From NCBI GenBank assembly GCA_046153015.1, contig JBJXGF010000119.1:1-23797 (forward strand): a stretch of DNA of 23,797 nucleotides, written 5' to 3'. Source of the stretch: JBJXGF01 sp046153015. GTDB lineage: Bacteria > Actinomycetota > Acidimicrobiia > Acidimicrobiales > CAIXPF01. Positions 15,056 through 22,500 of the stretch are shown piece by piece (positions within the stretch are counted from its first letter, which is position 1; each line of letters begins with the position of its first letter). The translations under genes and the position numbers were made by a program. The notes under the pieces were generated by a model. That model was not told the origin of the DNA. It made no database searches and saw only the letters and a list, made by a program, of their open reading frames with translations.

Positions 15056-16393
15056 TCAGCGCGACCCGGCGACGAGCTTGTGCACCGCGCCTTCGGCCAG
15101 CGAGAGCACGTAGAGCTCGCCGGCGGCGTCCTCGCCGAAGGCGGCGAGCGAGCCCGCCGGCAGCGTCGGCCCGAGCGGCGCCTCGTCGACCGCCCGGCCA
15201 GCGGCGTCGAGGCGCAGGGTGCGCACCTTCGACTCGCAGAAGTCGCCGAAGACGTAGGCGCCCACGAGCGACGGGATCGCCGCGCCGCGGTACACATACC
15301 CCCCGGTCACCGAGCAGCCGCGGCTGCGGCCGTACTCGAACACCGGGCCGGTGAGCCCGGCCGGCGGCGCGGTGTTCGAGCCGAAGGGCCGGCTGCCCTC
15401 GTAGAGGCTCCAGCCGAGGTTGGCGCCCTTGCCGGCGCCGCCGGGCCCGGCCGGGAGGCGGTCGATCTCCTCCAGCGCGTTCTGGCCGACGTCGCCGATC
15501 CAGAGGTCGCCCGTCGCCCGGTCGAAGGAGAAGCGCCACGGGTTGCGCACGCCGGAGATCCAGATCTCGGGCCGGGCGCCGGCGACGCCCACGAAGGGGT
15601 TGTCGGCGGGAACCTGATAGGGCGCGCCGCCCGGGCCGGGGCGCGGGTCGATGCGCAGGATCTTGCCGAGCAGCGTGTCGAGGCGCTGCCCGTTGCCCTG
15701 CGGGTCCCCGGCGCTGCCGCCGTCGCCCAGCGCCACGTAGAGCAGTCCGTCGGGGCCGAAGGCGAGCTGGCCGCCGTTGTGGTTGGCGAAGGGCTGCTCC
15801 ACGGAGAGCACCCGCCGGCGGCTGGCCGCGTCGACCGTCGCCGGGGCGGTGAAGGCGAACTCGTCGACGGCGGTGTTGCCGGCCTTGTCGGTGTACCCGG
15901 CGTAGAGGCGGGTCCGCTCGGGCGACAACGCCAGGCCGAGCAGGCCCCGCTCGCCTTCGGCGGTGGTGTCGGCCGAGATGTCGAGCACGCGCGTGGCCGC
16001 GGCGCCCTGCCGCAGGGCCATCACGATCCCGTCGCGCTGCGCCACGAGGAGCGTGGCGCCGCCCGCGTCGACGAGCGCGATGGGCTGGGTGAGCGCCGCG
16101 ATCCGCTCCAGCCGCACGCCGGCGGCCGGGCTGGTGGTGCTGGTGGTCGTCGTCGGCGCGGTTGCCGCGGTCGTGCTCGTGGTGGTCGGCGCCGCTGCGG
16201 CGGTGGTGGAGGTGGTCGCCGGCACGGCCGTGCTGGCTGTGGTGGCCGTGGCGGCGGCGGTGGTGGTCGTGGTCGCCGCCGGCCGCATCGAGGTCGTGGG
16301 GCTCGGGGGCGGGGACGCCACCGGCTCGGGGGCGCACGCGGCCGCCGCGGTCAGGGACGCGACGAGGAGAACAGTACGGGTACGGCTTCGCAT
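15056..16393 (-). CDS. PQQ-dependent sugar dehydrogenase-like lipoprotein
   Basis: A 445-residue soluble aldose dehydrogenase-type beta-propeller (glucose/sorbosone dehydrogenase family), which oxidises sugars outside the cell using PQQ. The N-terminus is a lipoprotein signal (MRSRTRTVLLVASLTAAAAC, Cys20), then a linker of about 65 residues made mostly of Thr, Ala and Pro that would span the wall. Propeller motifs follow: LVAQRDGIV, GLLGLALSP, HNGGQLAFGPDGLLYVALGD, then LLGKILRIDP, and WISGVRNPWRFSFD. ATG 16393 was chosen because GGAAAG precedes it by eight bases; an ATG at 16435 would add 14 residues before the signal. No PQQ synthesis gene is nearby, so the cofactor is assumed rather than shown. 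Confidence 0.9.
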   Translation of the reverse strand: MRSRTRTVLLVASLTAAAACAPEPVASPPPSPTTSMRPAATTTTTAAATATTASTAVPATTSTTAAAAPTTTSTTAATAPTTTTSTTSPAAGVRLERIAALTQPIALVDAGGATLLVAQRDGIVMALRQGAAATRVLDISADTTAEGERGLLGLALSPERTRLYAGYTDKAGNTAVDEFAFTAPATVDAASRRRVLSVEQPFANHNGGQLAFGPDGLLYVALGDGGSAGDPQGNGQRLDTLLGKILRIDPRPGPGGAPYQVPADNPFVGVAGARPEIWISGVRNPWRFSFDRATGDLWIGDVGQNALEEIDRLPAGPGGAGKGANLGWSLYEGSRPFGSNTAPPAGLTGPVFEYGRSRGCSVTGGYVYRGAAIPSLVGAYVFGDFCESKVRTLRLDAAGRAVDEAPLGPTLPAGSLAAFGEDAAGELYVLSLAEGAVHKLVAGSR

Positions 16394-16435
16394 GTGGTTC
16401 GCTTTCCGGTGCAGCCGCCCGCTGAACGCCGCCAT

Positions 16436-16470
16436 ATCGATTGCGTTACGTTTGTTACGGTCCTACTACG
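16436..16470 (-). promoter_or_regulatory. AT-rich promoter region with GTTACG direct repeats
   Basis: Upstream of the sugar dehydrogenase, a locally AT-rich pocket holds GTTACG twice at 16445-16450 and 16454-16459, nine bases apart, followed on the minus strand by a TATGG that could be part of a -10 box. It is the only such pocket in the gap that separates the lipoprotein from the divergent DUF192 gene. It may be an operator or a promoter; the binding protein is unknown. Confidence 0.35.
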
Positions 16471-16578
16471 AACGGGCCCGCGCGGCAATAGAACGGCGAC
16501 GAGGCGGTGGCGGCGAACCCGGGGGCCGCGCCCCGTTCAGGGGCGGCGCGACGAGGCTCTAGAGTGCTCGTGTTGGCT

Positions 16579-16917
16579 ATGGCGTGGCTCCTGCGTGACA
16601 CGACGGTGCTGGCGAGCGTGGAGATCGCCGACACGCTGCCCGAGCGGCTGAAGGGCCTGCTCGGGCGGCGTTCGATCGAGGGCGTGCTGCTGTTGCGGCC
16701 GGCCCGGGCGGTTCACACGCTGGGCATGCGCTTCCCGATCGACGTGGCCTACTGCGCCGGCGACGGCGACCATCTGACCGTGCTGAAGGCCCGCACGATG
16801 AAGCCCCATCGGGTGGCGGCGCCGGTGCGGCGGGCCAACGTGGTGCTCGAGGCCGAGGCGGGCGCGCTGGACCGGTGGGGCGTTCGAGCCGGGGACTGCC
16901 TCGTGGTGAGGTGGTAG
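16579..16917 (+). CDS. DUF192 family protein
   Basis: A 112-residue DUF192 domain: ADTLPERLKGLLGRRSIEGVLLLRPARAVHTLGMRFPIDVAYCAGDG, then KPHRV, then a closing VLEAEAGALDRWGVRAGDCLVV. The family is a small beta-barrel of unknown function. The start is uncertain: ATG 16579 is given, but GTG 16570 and GTG 16564 are in frame, and TAGAGT at 16560-16565 could be a -10 for a leaderless start at one of them. Its stop TAG at 16915-16917 overlaps the rsmI GTG by one base, so the pair is coupled. Confidence 0.85.
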   Translation: MAWLLRDTTVLASVEIADTLPERLKGLLGRRSIEGVLLLRPARAVHTLGMRFPIDVAYCAGDGDHLTVLKARTMKPHRVAAPVRRANVVLEAEAGALDRWGVRAGDCLVVRW

Positions 16918-17786
16918 TGCCCGCCGGGGCGGGCGCGCTGGTGCTCGTGGGCACCCCGATCGGCAACCTCGGCGATCTCTCCCCCCGCGCCCGGCAGGCG
17001 TTGGCCGAGGCCGACCTGGTGTGCTGCGAGGACACGCGGCGCACCGGCCGCCTCTTCGAGCTGGCCGGGATCCCCCGCCGCCCGCTGCTCACCGTGAACG
17101 ACCACACCGAGGTTAGGGCCATCGGCGAGGTGTTGGCCCGGCTGGGCCGCGGCGAGCGGGTCGCCCTGGTGACCGACGCCGGCATGCCCGCCATCTCGGA
17201 CCCGGGCGAGCGCCTCGTGCGGGCGACGGCGGCCGCCGGCCTGGTCGTGGAGGTGGTGCCGGGGCCATCGGCGGCGGTGGCCGCGCTGGCGGTGAGCGGC
17301 CTTGCCGCAGGACGGTACGCGTTCGAGGGCTTCCTGCCCCGCAAGGGCTCGGGGCGGGCCCAGCGCCTCGCCGAGCTGGCCGCGGAACGCCGCACGGTGG
17401 TGCTCTACGAGGCGCCGCACCGAGCGGCCGACACCCTCTCGGACCTCGCCGAGGCGCTCGGCGGCCAACGCCAGGCGGTGGTGGCCCGGGAGCTGACCAA
17501 GCTGCACGAGGAGCTGTACCGGGGCGATCTCGCCGGCGCCGCCCGCTGGGCGGCCGACGGGCTGCGGGGCGAGCTGGCGATCGTGATCGAGGGCGCCCCG
17601 CCGCCGGCGGAGGTCACCGACGACGAGCTGGCCGCCGCGCTGCGCGAGTCGCTGGGCGCCGGGAGCTCCACGAGAGACGCCGCGGCCGCGGCGGCCGCCG
17701 CCACCGGGGTCGCCCGGCGGCGCGCCTACCAGCTCGCGCTCCGCCTCGCCGCCGAGGAGTACGGCCAGGGCGCGGCCGGGCCGTGA
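16917..17786 (+). CDS. rsmI: 16S rRNA (cytidine(1402)-2'-O)-methyltransferase RsmI
   Basis: RsmI puts the 2'-O-methyl group on C1402 in the 30S decoding centre, using S-adenosylmethionine. The 289-residue protein has the tetrapyrrole-methylase fold markers: LVLVGTPIGNLGDLSPRA at the start, CCEDTRRTGRLF, VALVTDAGMPAISDPG, VVPGPSAAVAALAVSG, FEGFLPRKG, and YEAPHR. A C-terminal helical domain with AAAAATGVARRRAYQLAL fits the family. GTG 16917 was chosen because AGGTGG sits four bases before it and it touches the DUF192 stop; the open frame runs further upstream but only through the DUF192 gene. Confidence 0.95.
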   Translation: MPAGAGALVLVGTPIGNLGDLSPRARQALAEADLVCCEDTRRTGRLFELAGIPRRPLLTVNDHTEVRAIGEVLARLGRGERVALVTDAGMPAISDPGERLVRATAAAGLVVEVVPGPSAAVAALAVSGLAAGRYAFEGFLPRKGSGRAQRLAELAAERRTVVLYEAPHRAADTLSDLAEALGGQRQAVVARELTKLHEELYRGDLAGAARWAADGLRGELAIVIEGAPPPAEVTDDELAAALRESLGAGSSTRDAAAAAAAATGVARRRAYQLALRLAAEEYGQGAAGP

Positions 17787-17804
17787 GCGAGGGCGGGGAC
17801 GCGT

Positions 17805-17834
17805 AGCATCGGCTCGCCCAGCATCGGCTCGCCC
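17805..17834. repeat. 15-bp tandem duplication before crotonase gene
   Basis: AGCATCGGCTCGCCC occurs twice in direct contact (17805-17819 and 17820-17834), then begins a third time as AGCACCGAG. It lies 34 bases before the start of the following gene, in its leader or promoter. TAGCAT at 17804-17809 in the first copy fits a TANNNT -10 box, so the duplication may have displaced or copied part of the promoter. Confidence 0.6.
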
Positions 17835-17868
17835 AGCACCGAGGCGGGCGCGCACCCGGGAGGCCCAC

Positions 17869-18690
17869 ATGCCCCGCACGATCCAGACCGGCACCGAGGA
17901 GCTGACCGCCGTGGTGGAGGGCGGCGTGGCCGTGCTCACGATGAACCGGCCCGACCGCCGCAACGCCATGTCCACCGACATGCTGGTCGGGATGCGGGCA
18001 GCGCTGGCCGACGTGGAGACGGCCTCCGATGTCCGCTGCGTGGTGCTCACCGGCGCCGGCGGCGCGTTCTGCGCGGGCGGCGACGTGAAGGGCTTCGCCG
18101 AGGGGTCGGCCTCCACGGGGCCGCTGTCCTTCGACGAGCGGGTGCACAACCAGCGCCTCGACCAGCGGGAAACCTCGGGCGCCCTGCACCGCATGCCCAA
18201 GCCCACGCTCGCCGTGCTGCCCGGGCCGGCGGCCGGCGCCGGGCTGTCGCTGGCGTTGGCGTGCGACCTGCGGGTGGCGGTCAACACCGCCGTGCTCACC
18301 ACCGCGTTCGCCCGGGTCGGCTTCTCCGGGGATTACGGCGGCGGCTGGTTCCTCACCCAACTGGTGGGCCCGGCCAAGGCGAAGGAGCTGTACTTCCTGC
18401 CCGAGCGCATCGAGGCCGCCGAGGCCCTGCGCCTCGGCCTGCTCAACCACGTCTTCGCCACCGACGATTTCGAGGCGGGCTGGCGCAGCCTGGCCGCCCG
18501 GCTGGCCGCCGGGCCCGCCATCGCCTACCGGTACATGAAGGAGAACATCAACCGGGCGCACGACCATGACCTCTTCGACTACATGGACGCCGAGGTCGTG
18601 CACCACCTCCGCTGCGGCCAGACCGAGGACCACCTCGAAGCGTCGAAGGCGTTCGTCGAGAAGCGCGAGCCGGTGTTCAAAGGCCGCTGA
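17869..18690 (+). CDS. Enoyl-CoA hydratase/isomerase family protein
   Basis: A 273-residue crotonase-fold protein that acts on acyl-CoA thioesters. The N-terminal MNRPDRRNAMS and the oxyanion-hole loops FCAGGD (67-72) and PAAGAGLSLA (120-129) are clear. The two Glu residues of true hydratases are absent: Ser127 and Phe147 occupy those places by alignment. Asp155 in FSGDYGG sits where isomerases of the PaaG type keep a catalytic Asp, so an isomerase or another crotonase reaction is more likely than hydration. GGAGG lies five bases before ATG 17869. It converges with another crotonase gene. Confidence 0.9.
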   Translation: MPRTIQTGTEELTAVVEGGVAVLTMNRPDRRNAMSTDMLVGMRAALADVETASDVRCVVLTGAGGAFCAGGDVKGFAEGSASTGPLSFDERVHNQRLDQRETSGALHRMPKPTLAVLPGPAAGAGLSLALACDLRVAVNTAVLTTAFARVGFSGDYGGGWFLTQLVGPAKAKELYFLPERIEAAEALRLGLLNHVFATDDFEAGWRSLAARLAAGPAIAYRYMKENINRAHDHDLFDYMDAEVVHHLRCGQTEDHLEASKAFVEKREPVFKGR

Positions 18691-18734
18691 GCGGCGCAGC
18701 CGCTGAGCGGCCAGTGGGCGCAGCCGCTGAGCGC
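18682..18734. terminator. Hairpin and direct repeats between convergent crotonase genes
   Basis: GGCCGCTGAGCGGC (18682-18695) can pair with GCCGCTGAGCGGCC (18699-18712) with one mismatch around a GCA loop, and it includes the stop codon of the plus-strand gene. GCGCAGCCGCTGAGCG recurs 24 bases later (18694-18709 and 18718-18733), reaching the stop of the minus-strand gene. The position suits a bidirectional terminator; no T-run follows, so it would not be a standard intrinsic one. Confidence 0.45.
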
Positions 18735-19510
18735 TAGCGGCCGGTCCATTCGGGGCGGGCCTTGCGGCCCCCGCCTTGGCGGAAGGCCTTGGCGTCGGCG
18801 GTCTGGGCGGCGGCCTTGCGCATGGTCTCGCCGAAGCGGATCGCGTCGGCGAAGCCCATCTGTTGGCCCCGCCAGGCCACCTCCTTCGTGGCCCGCACGG
18901 CCAGCGGCGCGCCCTTCAGGAGCCGTCCGGCTAGGGCTCGGGCCTCGTCCATCAACTCGTCGTGGGGTGTGACCTTCCACACCAGGCCCATCTCCTTCGC
19001 CCGGGCGGCGTCGATCCGGTCGCCGATCAGCAGCAGCTCCATGGCGTGGGACCAGCCGATCATCTGCGGCATGCGGACGGCGCCCTGGATGGTGGGCACG
19101 CCGAGCTGCACCTCGGGGAAGCCGAACTCGGCCCGCTCCGAGGCGATGGCGAAGTCGGCGGCGGCCACCATCGTCAGCCCGAAGCCCAGCGCGTAGCCGT
19201 TGACCGCGGCGATGATCGGCTTCCAGATCTCCATGCCGGACTCGAGCGAGGTGAAGCTCGGCACCTCCCAGAACGAGTGCTCGTCGTTGCCCACCGCGCT
19301 GGCCGGGTCGTCGAGGTCGGCGCCGGCGCAGAAGGCCCGCCCGGCGCCGGTGACGATGCACACCCAGGCGTCGTCGTCGTTGCGCAGCTCCTCGAAGCAG
19401 GCATTGAGGTCGCGGCGCAGCTCGCCGTTGACCGCGTTCATGCGCTCCGGGCGGTTGTACGTGATGGTGGCGATGCGGCCGGTGCGCTCGTACAGGACGG
19501 TTCCAGGCAT
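18734..19510 (-). CDS. Enoyl-CoA hydratase/isomerase family protein
   Basis: A 258-residue crotonase-fold protein. It has YNRPERMNAV, the oxyanion loops FCAGADLDDP (60-69) and NGYALGFGLTM (104-114), and FGFPEVQLGVPT. By alignment with hydratases, the first catalytic Glu is Thr113 while the second is kept as Glu133, so normal hydration may be weakened or the reaction may differ. ATG 19510 lies nine bases after the stop of the glutamate dehydrogenase gene on the same strand, so the two may be co-transcribed; a TAGCGT -10 element six bases before the ATG offers a separate promoter. Confidence 0.9.
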   Translation of the reverse strand: MPGTVLYERTGRIATITYNRPERMNAVNGELRRDLNACFEELRNDDDAWVCIVTGAGRAFCAGADLDDPASAVGNDEHSFWEVPSFTSLESGMEIWKPIIAAVNGYALGFGLTMVAAADFAIASERAEFGFPEVQLGVPTIQGAVRMPQMIGWSHAMELLLIGDRIDAARAKEMGLVWKVTPHDELMDEARALAGRLLKGAPLAVRATKEVAWRGQQMGFADAIRFGETMRKAAAQTADAKAFRQGGGRKARPEWTGR

Positions 19511-19516
19511 GCCGGC

Positions 19517-19522
19517 ACGCTA
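19517..19522 (-). promoter_or_regulatory. TAGCGT -10 element overlapping the glutamate dehydrogenase stop
   Basis: On the minus strand TAGCGT starts with the TAG stop codon of the glutamate dehydrogenase gene and ends six bases before the crotonase ATG at 19510. The hexamer is the same as the one before the B3/B4 gene. It would allow a leaderless crotonase transcript. Inferred from spacing and identity only. Confidence 0.35.
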
Positions 19523-22500
19523 ACCGGCGAGGCGGCGCAGCTCGGCCAGGGCCACGCAGAGCTGCGCCAGCTCGGTTGGGTCGTCGAGCTCGGCCTCGAC
19601 GCGCCGCCAGCGCAGCAACGCCTCGGCGCGGCGGGCGGCCCACGCGGCGACCAGCTCGCCGGCTGCAGCTTCAGCCCCAGCCCCAGCCCCAGCCCCGGCC
19701 GCGCCGGACCGGCCGGCCTCGGCCGCCTCGAGCACCTGGGCCCAGAGCCGCCCGCTCTCCCGGGCGAGGTCGTCCCGCAGGGCGGAGCGGGCGAGGCCGG
19801 CCCAGCGGTCGTCGCGGGGCAGCTCGATCACCCGGCGGCGCAGGTCGTCCAGGCCGAGCTGCTCGTCGAGCGCGAACGCCACCCGGGCGGTGAGCTCGAG
19901 CGGGCAGCCGAGCGTGTTGGCCAGCTCCACCATGGCCAGCGCCGCCGACAACGAGCCGAGCGGGGCGATCCGGCGGGCCAGAGCCGAGGGCGCCCCGTCC
20001 CGGCGCCACCGCTCGACCGCGTCGGCCAGCTCCGCCGCCCGGTCGGCGCCGCACCACTCGGGCAGCCGGCGGGCGATCTCGGCCACCCCCTGGCCGAACG
20101 CCTCCACGGCGCGACGGCGCAGCGGGGCGGGGCCGTCGTGGGCGAGGCCGCTGTGCAGCAGCCAGCGGGCGCTCCGCTCGGCGGCCAGGCGCGCCTCCTT
20201 GCGCAGCGCCGCCTGCAACGGGCCGGGTGCGGCGTCGTGGATGTCCTCCCAGAGCGCGTCGAGCCCGAGGATCTCCCACGCGGCCTGGTGCGCGGCGACC
20301 GCGTCAGCGCTGGAGGCGCCGGTCTCCTCGCACAGGCGGAACACGAGCGAGGGGCCTCCCCCGTCGAGCGCGCGGTTCGCCAGCTCGGTGGCCACGATCT
20401 GGCCGCGCAGCGGATGCTCGGCCGCCGCCCGCGGGAAGCGCTCGGCCAGGGTCGGAGGGAAATAGCTCGCCAGCGCGTCGGCGAAGGCCGGGCTCTCGGC
20501 GCTGTCGGAGCTGTCCGCGGGCTCGGGCCCCGGGGCGGCGAGCGCGGCGTGCTCGGTCAGCTCCTCCTGGAGCGCGATCTTGGCGTAGGCCAGGAGCAGC
20601 GCCAGCTCGGGCGCGTAGAGCCCCTCGCCGGCGGCGCGTCGCGCCGCCAGCTCGGCCGCGTCGGGCAGCCGCCACAGCTCGCGGTCCAGGCCGTGCGCGG
20701 CCAGCGCGTCGAGCTGACGCTCGTACACGTCGAGCAGCTCCACGCCGGCCGCTTCGGCGTCGGTGAGGGCCCGGCCCTGCGAGCGCTGCGCGGCGAGCAC
20801 CTGATCGGCGACCGCGTCGGCCGCCTCCGCCAGCAGCTCGTTGCGTTGGCGCACGGTGAGCTCGCCCGCCCGCACCGGGGCCTCGAGCAGCACCTTGAGG
20901 TTCACCTCCCGGTCCGAGGTGTGCACGCCGGCGGCGTTGTCCACGAAGTCGCTCGTGACCCGCCCGCCGCCCCGGGCGAACTCCACCCGCGCCAGCTGCG
21001 TGAGCCCGAGGTTGCCGCCCTCGGCCACGACCTTGCACCGCAGGCGCGCGGCGTCGATGCGCACAGCGTCGTTCGCCCGGTCGCCGACCTCGGCGTTGGT
21101 CTCGCTCGACGCCTTCACGAAGCAGCCGATGCCGCCGTTCCAGAGCAGGTCGACCGGCGCGGCGAGGATGGCCGACACCAGCGCGGCGGGCGTGAGCTCG
21201 AGCGCCGTCTGCCCGACGGGCTCGGGCAGGCCAAGCGCCGCCCGGGCCTGGCGCGACACCGGCACGGACTTCGCGTCGCGGCGATAGACCCCGCCGCCAG
21301 CCGAGATCAGGCTCCGGTCGTAGTCGTCCCAGCTCGAGTCGGGCAGCTCGAAAAGCCGCCGCCGCTCGGCCCACGCGGCGGGCGGGTCGGGCGGGTCGGG
21401 GTCGAGGAACACGTGGCGGTGGTCGAACGCGGCGATCAGGCGGAGCGAGCGAGACGCCAGCAGGCCGTTGCCGAACACGTCGCCCGACATGTCGCCGACG
21501 CCGACGACGGCGAGCGGGTCGCGTTCGGGGTCGAGGCCGAGCTCGTCGAAGTGGCGGCGCACCGCTTCCCACGCGCCGCGGGCGGTGATGCCGAGCGCCT
21601 TGTGGTCGTAGCCGGTGCGCCCGCCCGACGCGAACGCGTCGCCGAGCCAGAAGCCGCGCCCCTCGGCCAGCTCGTTGGCCAGGTCGGAGAACGCGGCGGT
21701 GCCTTTGTCGGCCGCCACCACCAGGTAGGGGTCGGGCCCGTCGTGGAGAACCGTGTCGGGCGGGGGGACGACCCGGCCGTCCACGAGGTTGTCGGTCACG
21801 TCCAGCAGCGCGTTGACGAACAGCCGGTAGCAGGCCGCCACCTCGCCCCCGGCCGGCGGCCCGCCCGGGCGCAGGCGGCGGCACACGAAGCCGCCTTTGG
21901 CGCCGGTGGGCACGATCAGCGCGTTCTTCACCACCTGGGTGCGCATGAGGTCGAGGACCTCGGTGCGGTAGTCCTCCAGGCGGTCCGACCACCGGATGCC
22001 GCCGCGGGCGACGTCCCCGGCGCGCAGGTGCACGCCCTCCACGCGGGGCCCGTCGACGAAGATCTCGTGGCGCGGGCGGGGCGCGGGCAGGTGGGGGAGC
22101 AGCGCCGGGTCGAGCTTGAGGGCGAGGCAGGGCCGCGGGCGGCCGGCGTCGTCACGCTGGTGGAAGTTGGTGCGAACGGTGGCCAACACGAGGTCGCGGG
22201 CCGCTCGCAGGATCCGGTCGTGGTCGAGGCTGGCCACGGCGTCGATAGCGGCGTCGAGGCGGTCGACGGCCGCCGCCTCCGCCAGGGCCCGCCCCTGGCT
22301 GCCGGGCCAGTCGCTGTCCGACCATGCCCTGGCCGGGTCGAAGCGCAGGTGGAACAGCTCCAGGAGCTGGCGGGTCAGCTCCGCGTGCTCCAGCAGCGCG
22401 GCGGCCATGTACGCCGGGCTGAAGCCGAGGCCGCCCTGGCGCAGGCAGCGCACGAGGCTGCGCACCAGCGCCGCCTCCCGCCAAGTGAGCCCCGCCGTGG

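Noticed and set aside
16202..16290. GGT/GTC-rich stretch that looks like a simple-sequence repeat
   Set aside because: It is the coding sequence of the Thr/Ala linker in the lipoprotein; codon bias explains the pattern.
15080..16651. 523-codon plus-strand open frame opposite the sugar dehydrogenase
   Set aside because: Composition of Gly, Arg and Val runs mirrors the Thr/Ala linker codons on the other strand; no real protein features.
18579..19643. 354-codon minus-strand frame spanning both crotonase ends
   Set aside because: Crosses two real genes in the wrong frame and is dominated by Arg/Pro.
20304..21992. 562-codon minus-strand frame inside glutamate dehydrogenase
   Set aside because: Shadow frame of the dehydrogenase; its Arg-rich composition gives no family.
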